64,000 bases of DNA from Volvariella volvacea V23 (lineage: Eukaryota; Basidiomycota; Agaricomycetes; Agaricales; Pluteaceae). The DNA lies in the NCBI GenBank assembly GCA_000349905.1, contig KB722752.1, positions 121,428 to 185,427 on the forward strand, read 5' to 3'. Both the position numbers and the translations under genes were made by a program. The notes under the pieces are model-generated. The model had not been told where the DNA came from. It saw nothing but the letters and a program-made list of their open reading frames with translations, and searched no databases. Positions within the stretch are counted from its first letter, which is position 1, and each line of letters starts with the position of its first letter. Shown here one piece after another: positions 11,573 to 21,067 of this stretch.

Positions 11573-12228
11573 GAGTGCCTAGCAGAAGTCGGTGAAAAGT
11601 AGAAACAAAAGGAGAATGTGGATAGCGAAGTAGGTTCAATTCAGTACACTTTATGCTGTAACACTCAAGACCCGCTAGTAATCGCGAACAACGCCTTCCT
11701 TGGCACATTGTATAGTTTTACGCAGTCGGTCTTGTGTGATGCTTAGCAGCTCCACAAAAGCGGTGTGTGCGCGGTGTGATAGGGATGAGAATGGGATGGG
11801 AGGCGAATAGTGGCTTTGCACAGGTCGAGCTTGTTGGGCGCATCTTCGAGATTCAAGCGGTTTGGTGATTGGCAAAAGGTCGTTTCAAGGTCTTTAGTTA
11901 TTCCTTATCTTTCGAGCCTTTTTTCATCACATTGGTTAGACCATGAAGACGGTTTCTCGCCATCCCGTTGTCGCAAGTCCAACAATGCAGGATCGTGGCT
12001 GCTGTTCGTCAACTCCTCGCTAATCCTTGTTTATCTGCAAGATCATTATCAAACACCCGCGGGTCCGGTCAAAACCAACAAGTGGCGGTACCCCGCTCTT
12101 TGTGTATTTCGCGTCACAAGCAGTTTCCGAACTCTGAACTACGAAGCGTGCAACCCTTGCCAAGTATCGCGATTGAAAGTAGGGTTTTTAGGTATTGCAA
12201 TTTGGTCTCCGCAGCTTTACTCTGTCTC
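11573..12228. other. Intergenic region upstream of carboxypeptidase
   Basis: No gene with recognisable features was seen. The part next to 11572 should contain the carboxypeptidase promoter. The part beyond about 11.9 kb borders the displaced fragment of the 41-45 kb gene. Confidence 0.4.
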
Positions 12229-12432
12229 GGCCTTTGCGCGTGGACACAAATTGTATCGCCTTCGGAGTACGACATTGTCATCGGTTCGGTGCCTTCGCCT
12301 TCCACAGCTTGGATCGACACAACCCTAACGACGGCGAGGGTTCAATCCACCAATCTGCTCTTTCCTTGAATTTGATCCTGCTTTTCCAAAATGCCGATGT
12401 TGAGGTTTGAAGTTGAAACTCCCCATCTCGAC
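12229..12432 (-). pseudogene. Inverted, frameshifted fragment of the 41.3-45.4 kb gene
   Basis: Read on the minus strand, this ~204-bp stretch closely matches 43851-44058 on the plus strand. Shared peptide segments are FKERADWWIEPSPSLG, QAVEGEG and SYSEGDT. In this copy the two halves fall in different frames, because one base is missing just after the SPSLG codons, and there are further substitutions. No start, splice site or neighbouring exon is preserved, and similarity stops on both sides. It is a dead, displaced piece of a single exon; the mechanism (segmental duplication or transposon capture) is not visible. Confidence 0.75.
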
Positions 12433-12754
12433 ATCTACCTAGACTACTAAGGCGTAGCAGGCCTGGACACAAGCCCCTAAACCCCTATTCCTCGATGTTA
12501 ATAAAATTATTCTTTGTTATTGGTAGCAAGCTCTCCCTTGTATGATTTCTTAATCCTCTTCTCCCGTCTTATGCTCATGGCATTTATTTATGATCCAAAG
12601 CCAGTGCGTGGCGCCGTGTGACTCCCTGTGACCGGATAACCCCGGGCTCCTTCGATGCAGCTCCTTCAACCCTGAACCCCCTATTCAACTGGGTGCATTC
12701 TGCACAGACAAGACCAGAAGTGAGATAGAATCTTACCTTGCAATCGCCATCACG

Positions 12755-14385
12755 TTGCTCCGCTGCATCGCATACAACGCTCAATCAGCTCATCTCTACG
12801 AAGTCCTAGTCACAGCATCAGAGACCGACACTATTGCAACCTTGAGCGAGAGAATCTGGAAAAGCCAACATCTATTTTGGAGCCCTATTATTCGACCATA
12901 TGACCTGATCCTCTACGCGTTCAAGTCCCTACATACGCCTTTCTCTGGAAAAGATTATGATAAATTCATACAGGGCATTGATCTCAACGTGCCAGAGGAG
13001 CAGAATGTTGTCAAGAAGCTTCATCCTACTCTCACTTTGCAAGAGTCAGACATACTACCTTTCGATCAAGGCACACAGGCTTTGGTGACCTTTGCTCCCG
13101 GTATATATGCGTTTACATTAAACCTCTCCTGTCGAGCTAACAAATGCCCTTAGGGTATGCAGCACGCAGATACCCACCAATGCCAAGGACGCACGACACG
13201 GTTCGACATGGGCTCCTCTTTACCCGAGAAGAGGTTGACGAGTACCTGGAGCCGTTGACTCATCAGTACTCAGTGCCGAGATTTCCAAAGTCTGGGAACT
13301 CCCACGATTAGTGCTAAATTGAAGACGTGGGTATTTGAGCTGTCGAGAGGCCACATCGGTGCCATTCGCACTCTTTTGGCGGTGATAAGGCGTGCGTTCG
13401 TGAGTTTATTCTCGACCTTTCTGCACTTTTTTGCACATTTAAAGTAGCTTCTAGCGTAATTACTGCCATGGGCTCAACGAACTCATTGGTCTCACGGATT
13501 TTCGCCAAGCGTTCAGACAAATTCCGGTTTCTGCGAACTTTCAACCACTGAAGCCTCTTTTACAAAAGGCTTGCTATCGTACCAATCCGTCATAGGGAAA
13601 GAGTCCATGCAGGATATACTTCATATCATGCTTCTAGCTGGTTATGTGATTTCACAAGGTGCAATGTATGATGCGGCACTTACGGCTAATCGCATGGGCT
13701 GGCTAACTATTGAAGATTAAGAGCCAAGTCCGCCAGTAGCCCTATTCGCATTGCCATTCCATCGTCTCTGTATTTCTTGGACCTTTGGACATCACGCAAT
13801 CCTTCCAGCGATTCGCTCGGCCTTCTTGATGTAACCAAGGACGTTCTACCATTGCTATCCTCCAGCACCCTGTCCGACACCCGTCGAACGATTTACAGCC
13901 ACACTCCCAGAGGCTCCATGGCAGAATGATTTCTACCGAGCACTGCATCACCTAACAAACGGTGCCGTTTTGTTATCCCCAGAGTTTGGTATGAAGGCAT
14001 ATTTATCAAATCCAGGGCGCATCGATATGTACGACAAGGAGAAAAAGGGGGGGATTGGATTGCTGAGCAACGGTGAAGGGCTTGTGAGTGGTTTCTCTCT
14101 GGTAGCGATGACCACCCATGGATTCAAGATGGTACCGTTGAGGATTATATCGCTTTGGATTACCTAACATCGATGCCTGAAAAGCTCCATCCTAGTAAGC
14201 AATGCGCTGTTCGCTACTTTCATCGCTAACGTCGAGGGCGTGAACTTGTAGATGGTAAAAGGTTACATTATATTGTTCTCTCGGAAGACGACAAGAGCTA
14301 TACCATGTTGGATTGCTGTCTTAGCCAAGAACATGTAGGAAGACCTGTCACCGTTTTTGGTAACTCCACACATCACGTAGGTTGA
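12755..14385 (+). pseudogene. Crinkler (CRN) family effector-like gene, NTPase deleted and frameshifted
   Basis: The 5' part encodes a CRN-type ubiquitin-like header: LYEVLVTASETDTIATLSER, then DLILYAFKS, GIDLNVPEEQNVVKKLHP and GTQALVTFAPG before an intron. No ATG is seen at the frame start. The next exon passes from YAAR directly to HGLLFTREEVDEYLE, missing the roughly 570 nt that hold the P-loop NTPase in the relative at 49.7-50.9 kb. Shifted frames then carry the end of the ATPase region (SRGHIGAIRTLL) and a C-terminal part with FYRALHHLTNG, GRIDMYDKEKK, HPWIQDGTVEDYIALDY and LHYIVLSEDDKS, ending at 14385. That last part resembles the restriction-endonuclease-like domain found at the end of fungal CRN proteins. 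At least two frame changes are needed, so it is called a pseudogene. Confidence 0.7.
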
Positions 14386-14731
14386 CAGAAATACCAGTAT
14401 TACCAGTATTATTATTGTTAATATTTATGGGGCTGGGCCTCATTGTTGTCTCAATATGACCACATTTATGCAGCGGAAGGGCTTGAGTTAGTGGGTGGGC
14501 CCACACAGTGATTCGTCGAGAAGACACAGGCAACTGGTCAACATAGGATGAGGTATAATATCAGTATGTATAATGCAAGAAATATACTTCGGGCAAGAAT
14601 ATTTTTGATAACTAAACCGTAGCTTCGGGATATATAACCCATTCACCCAAATTCGCAGGCTAGCTGCGAAGATGATTCACAAGAGAGACCTATAACCCCA
14701 TGGATAACCCGCCTGAAACGACGATAAAATA

Positions 14732-16458
14732 TTAATACCTTCGGCCAAATTCATCCAGCGGTGGTCGTCCATATGTTGGCTATGATACCCACTTTAGACA
14801 TACACTCACTAAAGTAAAGAAGGAAACGATACTCACAGGAGGTGCAGGTTTGTTATCCAGAATCTTCTCAATCTTCTCCAGAACTTCGGGTGTAAGTTTT
14901 GGAAGAACCTCGAGGGCCTTCAAGTTTTCGATGACTTGCTCAGGCCGTGAGGCACCCAAGATGACTGTCGAGGTGTTGGGGTTCTTCGCTACCCACGCGA
15001 GCGCAAGAGCAGCAGGTGTCGTTCCAAGTTCTAGTAGTAGAAGAACAAATTACTTCGACATTCATGTTATGCAGAGTTCAGGTGGACCACAAACCTTCTT
15101 CCGCCAACTTGGTTAGTTCCTTCACCTTGCGAATCTTTTCTTGGCCCTCTGGTTCATTCAACTTCTTCAACGTGTCCTTGAAGAACTCGGAGTGGTTGTC
15201 GAAGCGGGATCCTTGGGGAATCCCGTTGTTATACTGATGAAGGTAGGCTTCAGTCTAGGAGTCACTCGAGAGTGCATGTCCTTACCTTGCCTGTCAGCAG
15301 GCCACTGGCAAGAGCAGACCACACTGTCGTTCCAATGCCATAGTTGCGATACAAGGGACTAAACAAGTGCTGTGAGATTTCTGGACTCATATGACGGAAT
15401 TCATCCTTACGCGTATTCCTTCTCAGGGCGCTCTCGGTGGAACATACTATGATGACAACTCAACGACTTGTCCTGTTTGACGCAGTGGCAAGGGACTCAC
15501 TGATGCTGGCATTGCTCGGCAATGGGGGCAATAAGGCCAAGGCGACTTGCTACGTCTATCAACGAGCTTCATTAGCCATGTCCCACGAGAAGAGAGAAGT
15601 TGCTTACGATATGCTTCTTCAATTTCTTGTGCGCTCCACTCTGACGTTGCCCAATAGAATGCCCAACCCTTTTCAATCACATAGTTGAAGGCTCGGACAA
15701 TTTCTTCCATGGGAACTGCAGAAGACGGCCCCGTCAGCTGCCCTTCAGATCAAGCCGAATAAGGCTTGTGCCATCATACCACTGGAATCATATCGATGCG
15801 CAAAGATAACGTCAACGTAGTCCAGCCCCAGTCTCTCCAGGCTTTCCTGTGTTCCTTCAATAATACTATAGCATTTATTCAGACCTGATTTAAACCCGCA
15901 ATCACAAGCTGAAACTCACTGCTTCCTTGATAAACCTCCGTCATTAGGTCCTTTTCTCACACCCCAGAACAATTTGGTGGTAATGACAAGATCAGTGCGA
16001 CGGAGTCCCAATTCCTTAATCACGCGACCCCTGCGTTGCGTGGCGTCAAGACCCAAGAGGAGCAAGGCAATTAGAACGGTGACAGGGCGCCACTGGCGTG
16101 GGCAATAGGAAAACTTACATCTCCTTCTCCGACTTTCCACCTGAATATGCCTCTGCTGTGTCGAACATGTTGATGCCGTTCTCGAAGGCGGTTTGGATGA
16201 TGTCCTGCGTCGTCTGGTTGAGAGAGTGGAACGGTATGGGAGGTAAGTGATTCTATTCACCTTGACGGGGTCGCCGACAACTGTGCCGCCGAGTGTTAGC
16301 CCTTCGTTCGCAGGATGTCAGTTTGGACTGTCATGAAGAGCCAGCTCTTCGTGCTTACATCCGCCGAGGGAGAAAAGTGGGACCCGCAACCCGCTGGGGC
16401 CTAGCCGCCTGAAGGGCATATTCTTAGGATCGAACTCGCGCTTTACTTCGTAGGACAT
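14732..16458 (-). CDS. Aldo-keto reductase (voltage-gated K+ channel beta-subunit type)
   Basis: NADPH-dependent carbonyl reductase of the AKR superfamily, in the branch that includes Kv-beta-like fungal proteins. It starts at the ATG at 16458 ([20 protein letters not shown]) and ends FGRRY at 14732, about 340 residues over several short exons. The fold markers are present: NMFDTAEAY (catalytic Asp and Tyr), [15 protein letters not shown] (catalytic Lys), and the NADP-binding C-terminal strand with [36 protein letters not shown] matches the neighbouring gene closely. A second copy lies head-to-tail 0.6 kb upstream, so the pair arose by tandem duplication. The substrate cannot be told from sequence. 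The copy appears intact. Confidence 0.88.
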
Positions 16459-17079
16459 GGCTGAATCTAGGGTGATAGAGCTGGAGATAAGGAAGGTGGA
16501 GGGACGTGCGTATCATCTCGTCTGCTTGAGAATTTATACGAAAATCCAGCAAGGATGACGACAGCGCATAGCCGGGGGAATATCACAGATAACGCGTTCA
16601 ATTTTTGGTATCACCTTCCTTGCGAAGAAGCGCAACTAATCACGGAGCTTGTGTTCCGGACGGGGGGGTACTTCAAGGCCAGAAGGGCGCCCTGACTCAG
16701 CCAGCAGGTTTGCTGCATAATCTGCGGACTTACTCATCCACCCTCGCCTGCCGCGTCACCGGAAACAGGAGCGTTCTCAAAAGGAGTGTGGGTTGATATT
16801 TCCAATACTGTATGCTCGTCATGTTGATGGCGGCAAGGTGGTGACAGGGCAGGCAGGAGGCAGAAGGCTCTCCGCGAGAATCCCAGGACAGAGGATTATA
16901 TAATGACATTTCGGCCCCCATCGTCTTAGCCTGAAAGGGAATATCGACCACCCAGTCAACAATTGAATATACAAAGAACGTGTGCAGACAAGTTCATCGG
17001 TATATACATAGCACATAAATGGGCCTGGGATACAAGCCAGCTGAAACCCCGAAAACGCACATACCTCCAACGCCATCCT
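16459..17079. other. Spacer between the two aldo-keto reductases
   Basis: About 620 bp without a supported gene; it should hold the promoter of the downstream reductase. Short frames on both strands have no domain. Confidence 0.4.
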
Positions 17080-18840
17080 TCATGCTCGTCCAAACGGATC
17101 TAACGGAGGTCGTCCATAAGTGGGCTGCAATGACAGGGGATCGCCAATCAATGACCAAAATAGGACACGTCATTTGGAATAAACATTTACCAGGGGCTGG
17201 GGTTTGTTATTCAAGATCGCCTCGATTTTATCCAAAATCTCAGGGGTGAGTTTTGGAATGACCTCGAGAGCCTCCAAGTTCTCCAACAACTGCTCAACGG
17301 AAGAGGCACCGAGGATCACCGACGAGGTGTTTGGGTTTCTCGCGATCCACGCCAACGCCAAGGCTCCTGGCGTCGTTTGAAGCTCTGTAAGTCGTCGGCC
17401 TTAGTCAGATGGGAGTCGTGGGTAGAAAAGCGAAATTTTCACCTTCGGCTGCGAGCCGTGTCAATTCTTTGACCTTACGAATCTTTTCCTGTCCTTCCGT
17501 TTGCTTGAGGCTGTCAACAGTGCCTTTGAACATGTCGTGGAGGGCAAACCGAGAACCCTCGGGGATTCCGTCGTTGTACTAGGGAACAGGTTTAATTGGT
17601 ATTACCATCCATATCAACAGATACCCACCTTCCCGGTTAGTAATCCACTAGCGAGAGCAGAATAAACTGTCGTTCCAAGACGATATCTCTTGTATAGAGG
17701 GCTGAACAGCTCTCAGTAAGTGTAATCAGAAGACCGCAGGCATGCATACGCATATTCTTTCTCGGCCCGTTCGCGATGGAACATACTGCAATAGGGTAAG
17801 AAATTCGGGAAATGAAGAACCACAAGTCCACAGCGTACTTGTGTTGGCACTGCTCCGCGATGGGCGCAATGAGTCCAAGACGATCTGCGATATCTACATT
17901 CTCTGGAGTCAACAAACCGGATCGGGTTCACGTTCCAAACTTACGGTGGGCTTCCTCAATCTCCTGCGCGCTCCATTCCGACGTGGCCCAGTAGTGTGCC
18001 TAATTTTGTTGCATATCTTATTAGATCGACTCGGAGATCGACAAATGATACCCACCCAGCCTTGGTTGATGACAAAATTAAAGGCACGAACAACTTCTTC
18101 CGTTGGAACTGTCAAAACATCCCCTTTCAGCCTCGACTCGAACTTGACGACGCCATGTCAATTACCATTCGGATCCGATCGGTGGGCGAAGATGACATCG
18201 ACGTAATCGAGTTGCAATCGCTTTAAGCTCTCTTGAGTCCCTTCGATGATGCTGGGTGCGACTTGGAGTCTAAACGACAAAGGAAGGCTTTCGCGAGGAA
18301 CTCACTGCTTTCTCGAAAGTCCAGCGTCGTTGGGACCGCCTCTCACGCCCCAGAAGAGCTTGGTCGTAATAATCAAATCAGTGCGACGGAAACCTAGCTC
18401 TTTGATGACTCGGCCTCTATACGACCGATGAGGAAAAGGTTGGAACAGTAAGAAGGCAACATCATACATTTCTTCCTCGGATTTGCCTAGAGCGTAGTTT
18501 TCTGCAGTGTCGATCATGTTGATTCCATGTTCGAACGCAGTTTTGACGATATCCTGGTAGGAGAAATGAATTTCAGGACAAGCAGAATCGGGGACTGCAG
18601 AATTTCGTACCTTTACGGGATCACCAACCACTGTCTCTCCCAGAGTAAGCCCTACACATCGTCCACACGTCAGCCTCCATCGATTCGTATCCCCTCTACC
18701 GGCGCTCAAAATGAAAACCCACATCCACCAAGAGAGAATATAGGCACTCTTAGTCCGCTAGAGCCTAGCCTTCGGAATGGCATCCCCTTGGAATCATATT
18801 CGAGCTTGATAGTGCTTGGGTCTTGAACTTTGACAGACAT
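17080..18840 (-). CDS. Aldo-keto reductase, tandem paralogue
   Basis: Starts at the ATG at 18840 ([20 protein letters not shown]) and ends PPLDPFGRA at 17080, about 350 residues in many short exons. The motifs are [39 protein letters not shown] (catalytic Asp/Tyr), [20 protein letters not shown] (Lys), and the cofactor-binding [20 protein letters not shown]. An upstream in-frame ATG at 18918 exists, but the 18840 start gives the family-like N-terminus. The last intron separates NKPQPL from PTYGRPP, at the same place as in the copy at 14732-16458. It is probably a cytosolic oxidoreductase; its substrate is unknown. Confidence 0.88.
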
Positions 18841-19148
18841 TTGAGTGGTGTTGGCGTGCAAGTGAAGGGTTAGCAATAGGGGTCTCCCAGGTCGGCTCGC
18901 CTTATCAATAGCGCACACACACTTGCGAAAAACTGATTATCAGCGCCAGCGCCAATACAGAAGGGGGAGCTGAGGAGCGAAACCATGCGATCTGAGAGTG
19001 CGAATCACCGAAATTCCTCCATCTCCCCGCTAATCAGGAACGGGCTGAAGTATTTTGCCATACAACACGGCAATTGTGTATTGCAGGTTTGCGAACCGAA
19101 GGTTACAGGACAGCACACAAAAGACTCGAGGGCAGGTGATACCTAATA
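18841..19148. other. Spacer upstream of reductase / downstream of disordered gene
   Basis: No gene seen. It probably contains the promoter of the 17080-18840 reductase and the 3' UTR of the gene at 19149-20636. Confidence 0.4.
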
Positions 19149-20636
19149 CTAAGAAAACTCGTAGTAGAAAGTGTGCGGACCTCGGCGGTTCTCGACGAAA
19201 GGCAATGGAGCGAATCCTGAAGACGATTGTACTCTGGAAATTGCAACTACTTTATTCAACAACAGTATCCTCCTCTCCCTTGGTGCGTCTGGTTGCTGAA
19301 CGTAGACACCGGAAGCGTAAGAGACGTGAGTGACGTTGGACTTGTTAAAGTCGTTATGTTGAGTGTTCGAGCTCAGCATAGGACTGGGGGTGCCATCTGG
19401 TGAAGCAGCGTGGAAGTTGCTGTGAAAATTGATTCCGGAGGAGAGGGGGGCACCAGAAGGGTGAATAAGCGACGATGGAGGGCTGGCGGGTTGCACAAGA
19501 GGTGGAGGAACACCCAAATTTTCGGCTACCACTCGCGTCTGAGGTAAGGTGACCAGCCCTCGTCCCGGTGGAGAGAGCACTAGTGGGGATCTGGTAGCAA
19601 CAAGCGGTGCTTGTGGGGGTAAAATGAGGCTGGTAGATGGAGGTTGGGCATTTCCATCGGGTATTTGGCTCGTCAGCAGGTGGTCGGCGGTTGCCGCATC
19701 AGGTTTGGGAGGATCTGCATCCTCCCCCGTTACGGAGCCAGTCTCCTCTTCAGACGGGGCTGGATGTTCCTCCAACGACTGTCCGCCAGCTCCACTATGC
19801 CTAGGCCCTGCTGATTTTTTGGTGAGCTCACTCGATTCTGACAGTGACCCCTTCCGAGTCTTAGTAGACTGTTGCTGCGCCACCCGAGAGCTCGAATGCG
19901 AAATAGCTGTGCTGTTTTTTGGAGAAGTCAAGCACGTCGAGGTACTGCAATTCGGGCTCTTTGCTTGAACAGATTGGGTACCCGGGGCTTTCCTCAAGGG
20001 GTAACGCTGGACGGGCCTCATAGCTATTCCATTCGATTGAACTTTCTTGGAGGACGATTCTACCGAGCGCGACTCCGTCCCAGTCGGGGCTGGTGGTCTG
20101 TCCCGCGGCGAGGAATTTGTCGAGCTACTCGTAAGAGCTCGTCTACCAAGGGAATTCGATTTCTGATCTACTTGATGGGCTTGGTCCCTTGCCTCACTAC
20201 TGGGCTGTCCCCTCCGAGCTGCTGCCGGAATAGCCTTGGGAATTTTCGACCCACCATGAACGAGGATCGTACGAGAACTGACTGCTGGCTGACAAGGCAC
20301 GGAGTCAACCATGTCTGATGCTGATAGCGAGTCGTGAGAGGACTTGGGTAATCTGTTGTTTGACGTATGCACTTCCGGACGAGACTTGGAGATAGGCGCT
20401 TTAGCAGATCTCTCAGGAAGGCGTGAACTGGGGCCTGGGTGAGCGCCTTTACTCTTTGCATCCACTGGGGAACGACGGATGACGGGAGGAGAGTTGGATC
20501 CATGGGATCGTGGGGAAGAGAAGTCGGACGAACTGGGTCGTACATTGGAATCCACAATTTTGTGGGCTGGAGGCTTAATCGGGCGCTTTATTTGGGTACG
20601 TGGATTCGCTGATGAAGTAGAGATGCTTGAAGACAT
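19149..20636 (-). CDS. Intrinsically disordered Ser/Pro-rich protein
   Basis: One uninterrupted frame of 495 codons begins at an ATG. It is dominated by Ser, Pro, Thr and basic residues (KRPIKPPAHK, SPRSHGSNSPP, SSSTNSSPRDRPPAP, PPSSLIHPSGAPLS). Many SP/TP pairs suggest proline-directed phosphorylation. No folded domain, signal peptide or membrane helix is visible. The last ~40 residues (after GVYVQQPD) change composition and could be read-through of an intron into 3' sequence. The length and the coding-like bias make it a real gene. Its function is unknown; low-complexity adaptor or cell-polarity proteins of fungi look like this. Confidence 0.6.
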   Translation of the reverse strand: MSSSISTSSANPRTQIKRPIKPPAHKIVDSNVRPSSSDFSSPRSHGSNSPPVIRRSPVDAKSKGAHPGPSSRLPERSAKAPISKSRPEVHTSNNRLPKSSHDSLSASDMVDSVPCQPAVSSRTILVHGGSKIPKAIPAAARRGQPSSEARDQAHQVDQKSNSLGRRALTSSSTNSSPRDRPPAPTGTESRSVESSSKKVQSNGIAMRPVQRYPLRKAPGTQSVQAKSPNCSTSTCLTSPKNSTAISHSSSRVAQQQSTKTRKGSLSESSELTKKSAGPRHSGAGGQSLEEHPAPSEEETGSVTGEDADPPKPDAATADHLLTSQIPDGNAQPPSTSLILPPQAPLVATRSPLVLSPPGRGLVTLPQTRVVAENLGVPPPLVQPASPPSSLIHPSGAPLSSGINFHSNFHAASPDGTPSPMLSSNTQHNDFNKSNVTHVSYASGVYVQQPDAPRERRILLLNKVVAISRVQSSSGFAPLPFVENRRGPHTFYYEFS

Positions 20637-21067
20637 CGCAATTATGCTGTCAGCGTTGTAGCTAGGGATTGGTACGAACAGCAGAGGGGATCAGTAGCAG
20701 AGCTATGCTGTCCATCAGCGAGCGTCGACTCCTGCGCACAGTACACGTGCAGGCAATGCTGTTGAGTGTGTGCCGGGCCGGTGCCACTTTTATCCTCCTC
20801 ACGTTGAGGTGTGAGTATTTCTTCGCCTTGAGCTTTGTCGTCCACTGCTTCTGCATATTAATTTCTCTAATACCCCTGGCAATTCAACCACACCCTAGTA
20901 CTCGATTTAAGCTTCGACGAGGCAAGACAATAGCCCTTGATCAAGGTAAATGTTCTTTCATAATCTGGTGTAGTACAACCAAGCCACCACGCCAAGATGC
21001 GACATGAGCAGAAGTTCTAATAAAAAGACAACGTACAAATCAAAATGACTGCCCAGCTTCACATACA
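20637..21067. other. Spacer, promoter of disordered gene
   Basis: A 112-codon plus-strand frame (20669-21007) is hydrophobic in part but lacks a convincing start context or homologous motifs. The stretch more likely holds the promoter of the 19149-20636 gene and the 3' UTR of the arabinofuranosidase. Confidence 0.35.
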
